From JBJXFE01 sp046153875 (lineage in GTDB: Bacteria; Planctomycetota; Phycisphaerae; Phycisphaerales; UBA1924): a stretch of DNA of 64,000 nucleotides. The DNA is taken from the NCBI GenBank assembly GCA_046153875.1, contig JBJXFE010000012.1:60340-124339 (forward strand). Reading direction: 5' to 3'. Below the pieces are notes generated by a model, which did no database searches, was not told the origin of the DNA, and saw only the letters and a list, made by a program, of their open reading frames with translations. The translations under genes were made by a program, and so were the position numbers. Shown here piece by piece: positions 58,426 to 64,000 of this stretch (positions are counted from its first letter, which is position 1; the number at the start of each line of letters is the position of its first letter).

Positions 58426-58474
58426 TGGTCAAGCGATCTTGACCAGCATCGACCATAAGTCAAGAGATCTTTAC
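58426..58474. promoter_or_regulatory. Two-copy operator upstream of the Fic gene
   Basis: The first copy is an 8-bp-arm palindrome, TGGTCAAG-CGAT-CTTGACCA (58426-58445), four bases before the start codon. A second copy, GTCAAGAGATCTTTAC (58459-58474), matches GTCAAGCGATCTTGAC at 14 of 16 positions. The two are 31 bases apart, three helical turns, suited to cooperative binding, perhaps by the Fic protein's own winged helix. Confidence 0.6.
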
Positions 58475-58509
58475 TTGCGCGGGTGCCCCCCGCTCGCGCG
58501 CCCCACGGC

Positions 58510-59193
58510 CTATTCCACAAACCACCGCAGCCGCCAGTTGCTCGGCTCGAACCGCATGACAGCCTTGCCGTCCCGGACGACCGGCCGGCCGTCCTCCATG
58601 ACCGGCGTCCAGCGCGCCCCTTCGAGCACCATGTCGAAGCCGGTCCACGCCAGGCCCTTGCCGGCCTGCGGCGTCAGCCTGAGCCGCTTGACGCGTTCTC
58701 CCAGCGGCGTCACCACCACGAACGCCGAGCCCTCGCCCGCGGGCATGCGCGCGAACATCTTCTGGATGTCCTGCTCGCGCTCCTTGAGCGTCCGGTAGGC
58801 CTCGGTCGGGTCCAGCCCGCGCTCGACGTACTCGCGCCGCGTCTGCTCGCAGAGGATTTCAGCGGCGAGGAACCGGGCGTCCTCCTCGGCGAGCGCGCGC
58901 TGGATGTGCCGCATCAGTTGCAGGCCGCTGCGGGCCACGAGCCGCTTCGACCCGTCGGCCTCTTCCACCATGAGCTTGTCCGCCGGCGTCGCGCGGGCGT
59001 CCACGCCCTTGTGCGCGGCCGTCAGCACGGCGGGGGTCTGCGTCTGGGCGTCCTGGATGCCCGTGAGAAACGGCTTGTAGCTGACGACCCGCTCGTCATT
59101 CTGGCACGCGGGCAGCACCGCGAGCATCGACGCCATCGCAACCGCCGCCAGCGCGAGCGCGACACCCCGCCGAGATTCCCCGCCGCGCGTCAT
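58510..59193 (-). CDS. Hypothetical lipoprotein co-encoded with nadB
   Basis: This is a 227-residue protein starting at ATG 59193, seven bases after GGGAG. The signal is MTRGGESRRGVALALAAVA, then a hydrophobic stretch and LPAC as the lipobox. The mature part has Gln-rich and mixed alpha/beta sequence, with a helical middle (LAAEILCEQTRREYVERGLD). Its last third looks like a small beta domain (RLRLTPQAGKGLAWTGFDMV). No family is recognised. The stop of nadB overlaps this start by four bases (ATGA), so the two are translationally coupled. That arrangement suggests cotranscription but gives no functional clue. Confidence 0.6.
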   Translation of the reverse strand: MTRGGESRRGVALALAAVAMASMLAVLPACQNDERVVSYKPFLTGIQDAQTQTPAVLTAAHKGVDARATPADKLMVEEADGSKRLVARSGLQLMRHIQRALAEEDARFLAAEILCEQTRREYVERGLDPTEAYRTLKEREQDIQKMFARMPAGEGSAFVVVTPLGERVKRLRLTPQAGKGLAWTGFDMVLEGARWTPVMEDGRPVVRDGKAVMRFEPSNWRLRWFVE

Positions 59194-60920
59194 CGGGCCG
59201 CTCCCCGTTCCCCACCAGACATCTCCGCCGCCGTCCTCCCCGCCATGGAAGATACCACGCTCGTCGCCCCGCCCGTGCCCCGCCGCCGGCAGTCGTGGGC
59301 GTTGAGCTCGTCGCGCGGGCCCTGGAACTCGGCCCGCGTATGGCACCCGCGGCTCTCTTCGCGCCACAGCGCCGACCGGGCCGTGAGCGCCCCGACCAGC
59401 AGCATGTTCTGCGTCTCCCATCCTTCGGGGTCGTCGAAGATCTTGTCGAGCGTGTACCGCCCCCAGAAGTCGAGCATGTCGATCACGTCCATGAGCTTGG
59501 GCCCGGCCCGCTCGACGCCGACGTTCCGCCACATCGCCGAGCGCAGGCTGGAGCGCACGTCGGCCAGGTCCAGCTCGCCGTGGTCGCTCGGGCGGATGTC
59601 GCTCACGATCGGCACTGGCCCACGCCGGGTCGGTGCGCCGTCGCGCAGCGCGGGCGCGCCCTGCGCGGCCACGCGCCCGACCGCCTCGCCCAGCACCAGC
59701 CCCTCCAGCAGCGAGTTGCTGGCCAGCCGGTTCGCCCCGTGCAGCCCCGAGCACGCGGCCTCGCCCACCGCGAAGAGCCCGGGCACGTCCGTCCGTCCGT
59801 CCGCATCCACGCGCACGCCCCCGATCGTGTAGTGGGCCGCGGGATGGACCGGGATGAGGCTCTTCGCGGGGTCGAGGTCGAAGCGCTTCAGAACCGCCGT
59901 AATTCCCGGGAAGCGGGAGTGAAAACCCTTGACGTGGCGCGCGTCGAGCCAGACATGCCGCCCGCCCTGCTTGTGGATCTGGCGGACGATCGCCAGGCTC
60001 ACGGCGTCGCGGGGCGCGAGCTCCGCCAGCGGGTGTGCGTCGGGCATGAACCGCCGCCCGGCCGAGTCCAGCAGCGTGGCCCCCTCGCCGCGCACCGCTT
60101 CGGAGATCAGCTGGCGCGATGCACCGGGCAGGTACAGGGTGGTCGGGTGGAACTGAACGAACGCCATGTCGGCGATCGTCGCGCCGGCGCGGTACGCCAT
60201 GGCGATCCCGTCGCCCGTGGCCACGCGCGGGTTGCTCGTCTCGCGGTAGATCATCCCCGCGCCGCCGCTGGCCAGGATCGTCGCCGTGGCCCAGATCACT
60301 TGCAGCCCGTGCCGCGGGTGGTGCGTGATCGCGCCCATCACCGGCGAGCCTGGCTCGTCGCTCGGCGTGACCAGGTCGAGCGAGAAGCACTGGTCAAAGA
60401 GCCGCACGCGCCCGTCGGCGGTCATCGAGCGCAGCTTGTCCAGCAGGCAGCGCTGCAGCTCGCGCCCCGTGCCGTCGCCCAGCGCGTGGTGGATGCGTGA
60501 CGCGGAGTGCCCGCCCTCGCGCCCCAGCGCCGGCCCCCCGCCCGCACCGCGATCCGCGTTAAAGCCCCACTCGCTCAGCTCGCGCATCCGTGCCCCCGCC
60601 CCGCCCGCGACGCGCCGCACGACCGCCTCGTCGCACAACCCGGCCCCTGCCGCCAGAGTGTCCCGCACGTGGGACTCGACGGAGTCGCCCGGTTCGGCGC
60701 CCTCGGCGACGGCCGCGATCCCGCCCTGGGCCCACGCCGTGTTGTTCTCGTCGAGGTCCGACTTAGAGAGGACGATCACCTCCCCATGCTCCGCGGCCGC
60801 GATCGCCGCGCGAAGGCCGGCCACGCCCGTGCCGATGACCAGCGTGTCCGTGAAAATGTGGGGGAGGAGCGATGACCGGAAGGGGATGAGGTAGCGGCGG
60901 GAGTCGAAGAGCCCGTTCAT
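59190..60920 (-). CDS. nadB: L-aspartate oxidase
   Basis: This 576-residue FAD enzyme converts L-aspartate to iminoaspartate, the first step of NAD synthesis. It starts at ATG 60920. The FAD-binding motif is GTGVAGLRAAIAA at residues 30-42. NTAWAQGGIAAV, HSASRIHHALGDGTG and DMAFVQFHPTTLY follow. SEAVRGEGATLLDSAGRRFM carries the catalytic Arg, and HYTIGGVRVDADGRT and GANRLASNSLLEGLV close the flavoprotein domain. A C-terminal helical domain follows, as in NadB rather than SdhA. TAGACT lies 7 bases before the start and no Shine-Dalgarno is visible. The nadA and nadC genes are not nearby. Confidence 0.94.
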   Translation of the reverse strand: MNGLFDSRRYLIPFRSSLLPHIFTDTLVIGTGVAGLRAAIAAAEHGEVIVLSKSDLDENNTAWAQGGIAAVAEGAEPGDSVESHVRDTLAAGAGLCDEAVVRRVAGGAGARMRELSEWGFNADRGAGGGPALGREGGHSASRIHHALGDGTGRELQRCLLDKLRSMTADGRVRLFDQCFSLDLVTPSDEPGSPVMGAITHHPRHGLQVIWATATILASGGAGMIYRETSNPRVATGDGIAMAYRAGATIADMAFVQFHPTTLYLPGASRQLISEAVRGEGATLLDSAGRRFMPDAHPLAELAPRDAVSLAIVRQIHKQGGRHVWLDARHVKGFHSRFPGITAVLKRFDLDPAKSLIPVHPAAHYTIGGVRVDADGRTDVPGLFAVGEAACSGLHGANRLASNSLLEGLVLGEAVGRVAAQGAPALRDGAPTRRGPVPIVSDIRPSDHGELDLADVRSSLRSAMWRNVGVERAGPKLMDVIDMLDFWGRYTLDKIFDDPEGWETQNMLLVGALTARSALWREESRGCHTRAEFQGPRDELNAHDCRRRGTGGATSVVSSMAGRTAAEMSGGERGAAR

Positions 60921-60927
60921 CGGGGGA

Positions 60928-60933
60928 AGTCTA
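60928..60933 (-). promoter_or_regulatory. TAGACT -10 element before nadB
   Basis: The hexamer is 7 bases before the ATG, the same spacing class as gltX and the DUF418 gene. The short gap is C-rich and could not pair with 16S rRNA. Confidence 0.45.
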
Positions 60934-60990
60934 GGGAAACTCCATGCGAAGGCCTGCCCGTTTCGTGCCGCCCGTGGTTGAGCGACCCTT

Positions 60991-61023
60991 CCACGGGCGT
61001 CGCGGAGGCCGCGAAGCCCGTGG
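60991..61023. repeat. 33-bp double-stem palindrome, second copy of the plan
   Basis: CCACGGGC, TCGCGG, AGG, CCGCGA and GCCCGTGG form nested stems of 8 and 6 bp. The right arm is shared with a second palindrome (GCCCGTG-G-CACGGGC, 61016-61030). Apart from the nadB promoter, this is the only structure seen in the gene-free stretch 60921-61233. Confidence 0.65.
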
Positions 61024-61233
61024 CACGGGCAGGTTTGTCCCGCGGCCAACCGGTGCCACCTGCCGCTGCGATGCCAAGGCTCAAGGAGCATGGGATCGAC
61101 GGAAGTGGATTGCATGCGACTCCCGGCGTGCGCGCGGCGATCGCGCGGAGGGAGAGAGGGTTTCAGAGTTCCAGTTTTCTGGATCCCGGCTCGGGGAGCG
61201 GCGGGCGGTTGTCGCGGGTGGCGCGGGCGGGGG

Positions 61234-62160
61234 CTATGAGGAATCCGCGGTGACGACGTCGGCGACGGCCCAGAGGTTGCGGCCGTCGGGGTGGCGCTCG
61301 AGGACGACGTGGACGAGGGCCTGGAGCGGGCCTTGCGGGCGGGTGAGGGTCACGGCGTGGACGGCGCAGTCGAGAATGTCCTGGGGCAGGGTGAAGCCGG
61401 AGACGACCTCGGCGTGGGCGAGGCGCTGCGCGAGGTCGCGGAGCCAGGGCTCAAGATTGGGGCCGAGGGCTCGCTTGCGGTGAACGGCGACGTGCGTTGC
61501 GGCGTGTTGGAGGCCGTCGGTGGTCCCGGCGGCGCGGATGAAGGCGGCGACGGCTTCGTGGAGACCGGGGACGGAGGAGGCGGGAGGGGAGGGCGGATGA
61601 GGAGGTGAAGAGGTGGGGAGGTGAGGAGGTGACTTGTGATTCGGCGGCGTTGTGGTGGGGGCGGGAGCGGCGCCGGGTGCGCCGGCGTGCTCCTTCAGGG
61701 CGGCTGCGGGGCACGGGGTGTGTGGGCGCGCGAGTGCGCGGAGTAGGGTGTTGGTCGATCGCCAGGGGTCGAGGGTGCGGAGTGCGGCGCTGGCGGCGCG
61801 GCGGCGCTCGACGGGGTCACGGGACTCGTCCTTGGCGACGGTGCGGAGAACGGTGAGCATCTCGTCACGGATGGGGTCCTGGCGCCGTTCACGGCGGAGG
61901 GCGTCGAAGCGGGCGCGCGCGGCGAGGTAGCGCTCGGCGGCGGGTGAGGCGAGGAGCTCGAAGACCTGGTGCTGCGAGAGACCGCGGGTGACGGCCTCGG
62001 CGTCCGGGTCGGTGGCGTTGAGGAGGGCGAGGAGGGTGGACGCGTCGGCGTCGGAGAGCGTCGGGAGGGGCGCTTCAGCGGGTGCGAGGGTGGGCGCTGC
62101 GCCGGGCGCTGGCGGCGCGGCGTGTGGGTCGTGGAGCGGGATGGGCGAAGCGGCGACCAT
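61234..62160 (-). CDS. Hypothetical helical protein with low-complexity insertion
   Basis: This is a 308-residue protein with ATG 62160 chosen over a longer frame of arginine-rich filler. The first 35 residues are Pro/Ala-rich. Residues 40-130 are helical (LSDADASTLLALLNATDPDA then RGLSQHQVFELLASPAAERY and ARARFDALRRERRQD). A Pro/Ser/Thr-rich loop (about 170-205) is encoded by octamer repeats at 61603-61634. The C-terminal part (about 210-308) has VHRKRALGPNLEPWLRDLAQ and ends VVTADSS. No family is recognised, although the helical first part loosely resembles small DNA-binding or terminase-small-subunit-like proteins. Confidence 0.5.
   Translation of the reverse strand: MVAASPIPLHDPHAAPPAPGAAPTLAPAEAPLPTLSDADASTLLALLNATDPDAEAVTRGLSQHQVFELLASPAAERYLAARARFDALRRERRQDPIRDEMLTVLRTVAKDESRDPVERRRAASAALRTLDPWRSTNTLLRALARPHTPCPAAALKEHAGAPGAAPAPTTTPPNHKSPPHLPTSSPPHPPSPPASSVPGLHEAVAAFIRAAGTTDGLQHAATHVAVHRKRALGPNLEPWLRDLAQRLAHAEVVSGFTLPQDILDCAVHAVTLTRPQGPLQALVHVVLERHPDGRNLWAVADVVTADSS
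61603..61634 (-). repeat. Four-copy octanucleotide repeat inside the hypothetical gene
   Basis: AGGTGAAG, AGGTGGGG, AGGTGAGG and AGGTGACT follow each other on the plus strand. They encode SPPHLPTSSPP on the minus strand. This is another octamer repeat tolerated within a coding sequence. Confidence 0.8.
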
Positions 62161-62634
62161 CGGGTGATAGTGATACGGCGCCGGCGCGGATCGGCAAGAG
62201 GGGGGCGGCGCATGTACGCAAGATTGCGCACAAACCGGGTACATAGGCGTGTTTTTTTTGGTGGAGCGGTGATGACGGCGGCCGCGGCGCGATGATCGGG
62301 TCGCTCGGCGATTCAACACGGAGGGCCACGGAGAGGGGAGGGGGAAGGTCACTAACGCCCGCCTCGTCCCGCCTCGGCGGGTAATCGGGTGAACTCCGAG
62401 CGCAGGGCGCGAAGACCGGAGCCTGGTGCCCGATGCGGATCGGATGACCAACCACGGTCCGTCGCTGCGGCGAATGATCGTGGCACTTCGGATGGCCAAC
62501 GGTGATCAGGCCCCCCGCCGCTGATGCCAGAGAGGGCTGCTGCCGTCTCCGGCAGCTCTCCCGCCCGGCGGGATGCATCCCCATCGGTTCGGAGCACAAG
62601 CACACTCGAAGCCGGGAACAGATACACTTCGCAT
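62161..62634. other. 474-bp gene-free stretch with hairpins and a T8 tract
   Basis: No gene is supported. ATGTAC (62212-62217) and GTACAT (62239-62244) form an inverted repeat followed by eight Ts at 62252-62259. On the plus strand this looks like a terminator, but no plus-strand gene precedes it. On the minus strand the A8 tract lies upstream of the gene at 62160 and could be an UP element. A CACGGAG-like repeat (about 62312-62329) and a CCCGCC-TC-GGCGGG hairpin (62368-62381) are also present. Confidence 0.5.
62623..62628 (+). promoter_or_regulatory. Putative -10 element (TACACT) for the lipoprotein gene at 62635
   Basis: TACACT is followed by 6 bases and the ATG. No Shine-Dalgarno is present. 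It matches the leaderless arrangement seen elsewhere in the window. Confidence 0.4.
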
Positions 62635-63348
62635 ATGGTCAAGGCACCTGAAAAGCAGGTGGAATTAGGCGGGCGTTGGCTACAAGCTGCCTTCGTGGCG
62701 GTGCTTGTGATGAGCTTGGGGGCCTGCGATAGATCGCCGACAAACCCATCCCGGACAGCCGGGAATCCCGCGTCCAGCCCGCCACCATCCACCACTCCCC
62801 CCGCGCGACCCTCTAAGTTGACCGCGGCGACCTCCGGTTACTCAACGCTTGCCGCGAACCTCGCCGACCCATTCCTGACGGACGCGAACCAACAACCGCT
62901 GCTGAAAGAACTGCCGCAGTTGCTTGCCGAAGCCAATGTCAAAGTCGTCCGGTACCAATCCGTCAGCACGTCCGATCCAATGCTGCGCCGCGTCGCACAA
63001 GAGGCAGCGGAATCCGGCGCAGCGATGGTGCAAAGCCAGGCATCTCTGGATGCGCTCGCCCAGGACGACGGCTTTTCCGACATTCTCATCGGCGGTCTCG
63101 CGCTCTACGTCGGCGAACCCACGATGGTCCTCAACGCGGCGGGAAGCCTCCTACAGAAGGGGGACGCGCGGCAGCAGGAACGCATCAAGTGGGCGTCAGC
63201 GCTCAACCGAAGCCGCGCAGCCCAACTCATGCTGCCGGAAGCCGCCAAGGGCTACGCGGGTGAGGCTCGCGCAACAGGCAATCTGGTAAGCGTGGACTTC
63301 GATGAATCGTTCGCGGGTGGGCCAATCACGACCGGATCACGCTGGTGA
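62635..63348 (+). CDS. Lipoprotein, N-terminal part of a second frameshifted gene
   Basis: These 237 codons encode a lipoprotein signal with lipobox SLGAC, a Pro/Ser/Thr-rich linker and a helical/mixed domain (LLKELPQLLAEANVKVVRYQ, then AAESGAAMVQSQASLDALAQ). The frame stops at TGA 63346-63348 after GPITTGSRW. The frame that continues with WANHDRITLVNTAGSTLSHC is one base away, so about one base is missing near 63313-63320, in a GGGTGGG run. The joined protein (62635-63953) would have about 439 residues. No function is recognised. Confidence 0.6.
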   Translation: MVKAPEKQVELGGRWLQAAFVAVLVMSLGACDRSPTNPSRTAGNPASSPPPSTTPPARPSKLTAATSGYSTLAANLADPFLTDANQQPLLKELPQLLAEANVKVVRYQSVSTSDPMLRRVAQEAAESGAAMVQSQASLDALAQDDGFSDILIGGLALYVGEPTMVLNAAGSLLQKGDARQQERIKWASALNRSRAAQLMLPEAAKGYAGEARATGNLVSVDFDESFAGGPITTGSRW

Positions 63349-63953
63349 ATACGGCGGGCAGCACGCTTTCGCACTGCACGGTGCTGGTGGAGCTGCGCGG
63401 GCGCGACGGGGATGTCCGGCAGAACGTTCACTATGTTCCAACGTGGGAACCCGGCGGAGCAAGATTTGCTCGATACGGCATCGGCGTGGAGTCCGATAGC
63501 GGCGTGTACGCTCGCAGGACCGTGTACGGCGTGCAAGAGGTGCGCGTCTCCGTGTGGGCCGATGGGGCCCGACAAGAGGACGTGGTATACCGCTACCCTG
63601 GCGCGGAGCGAGACAAGGACGTGAAGGCGCTCTTGGATGGCAAGATGACCGTCATGTACCGGTATGACGCAAATCCGTTTTTAGAGCCCGGGCCGAGAGT
63701 GCTGGTTGAGCTAACAGGCGTTCCGCAAATCCCGGCTCACAAGCTCACGCTCACGCTGCACCCGAAATCGACGGCGAACGGCGTCCAGCCGGTCAGCCTC
63801 TGGTGGGATCAGCGAGAATGGAACCTCAAGGAGCAGCGATTCCTCAGCCTCGCTGGCAAGTTGAAGTTTGACCCAGAGGCGATGGACATCCTCGTGGCGT
63901 TTCCGGACATCGGTTACACGTATACCCGCAAGGTCACGATCACGAAGAACTGA
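63345..63953 (+). CDS. C-terminal part of the second frameshifted lipoprotein
   Basis: The 202 codons begin at a GTG that is probably internal to the original gene. They encode a beta-rich domain beginning LVNTAGSTLSHCTVLVELRG, with later VYRYPGAERDKDVKALLDGK and ELTGVPQIPAHKLTLTL. Alternating hydrophobics and Asn/Thr suggest a C2- or Ig-like sandwich. There is no signal peptide in this part alone. It overlaps the end of the upstream frame by four bases, which could be taken for translational coupling, but the missing-base reading is more natural. Confidence 0.55.
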   Translation: MNTAGSTLSHCTVLVELRGRDGDVRQNVHYVPTWEPGGARFARYGIGVESDSGVYARRTVYGVQEVRVSVWADGARQEDVVYRYPGAERDKDVKALLDGKMTVMYRYDANPFLEPGPRVLVELTGVPQIPAHKLTLTLHPKSTANGVQPVSLWWDQREWNLKEQRFLSLAGKLKFDPEAMDILVAFPDIGYTYTRKVTITKN

Positions 63954-64000
63954 CTTGGGCATTCGGTGATTGAAGCGGGGGTGCCGGGGGCGGCAGCCCC

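Overview
The window is very GC-rich, densely coding, and reads as a chromosomal segment of a Planctomycetota bacterium, most likely class Phycisphaerae. The supporting signs are a giant secreted protein with an N-terminal LEPR-XLL-type motif, three genes ending in duplicated GC-type dockerin-like repeats, an animal-type haem peroxidase, a HAF-repeat protein, a tricorn-like protease, a T2SS/type IV pilus-type cluster with a pseudopilin, and an NrfHA nitrite reductase. No rRNA, tRNA, CRISPR array, insertion sequence or prophage was recognised. The lineage is inferred from gene content, not from a marker-gene tree.

Layout. 1-4.6 kb: housekeeping genes (3' part of speA, yicC, a small-molecule kinase, a Nif3-like protein). 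4.6-11.1 kb: a LEA14-like lipoprotein, two membrane proteins and a 1460-residue PQQ-type propeller protein. 11.1-23.2 kb: secreted proteins, namely a 3135-residue LEPR-XLL protein closed by a clear intrinsic terminator, then a haem peroxidase with dockerin-like C-terminus. 23.1-29.0 kb: a coiled-coil protein, an RsuA/RluB-type pseudouridine synthase, a YihY/BrkB protein with a C-terminal winged helix, a solitary nuoB, and asnS. 29.0-34.5 kb: gspD-gspE-pseudopilin on the minus strand. 34.6-38.1 kb: a HhH/degenerate-HD protein, an NDUFA9-like epimerase and a DUF418 membrane protein. 38.1-43.7 kb: gltX and a tricorn-like protease. 43.8-48.6 kb: a FUN14 protein, an FHA-GAF-histidine kinase, a HAF-repeat secreted protein and a frameshifted dockerin-type gene. 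48.6-53.8 kb: nrfHA and gcvP. 53.9-64 kb: lipoproteins, an M28 peptidase, a Fic protein with a double operator, nadB, and a second frameshifted lipoprotein gene.

How parts may work together. The secretin/ATPase/pseudopilin cluster is a plausible export or pilus machine. The giant LEPR-XLL protein, the peroxidase and the HAF protein are plausible surface or secreted products, but no sequence link proves that this machine exports them. NrfH and NrfA form a membrane quinol oxidase/nitrite reductase pair.

Three patterns cut across the genes. (1) A TANNNT -10-like hexamer, often exactly TAGACT, lies only 5-10 nt before many start codons that lack a clear Shine-Dalgarno, suggesting widespread leaderless transcription. 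(2) Tandem repeats with 7-8 nt units occur between gspD and gspE and also inside asnS, gcvP and a hypothetical gene, where they encode in-frame extra residues. (3) Two 33-bp double-stem palindromes of the same architecture sit in intergenic gaps. Two genes carry apparent single-base frameshifts, which could be real decay or assembly error. No clearly new multigene system was found. The best candidates for novelty are the giant protein with a degenerate metzincin-like motif and the repeat and leaderless patterns.
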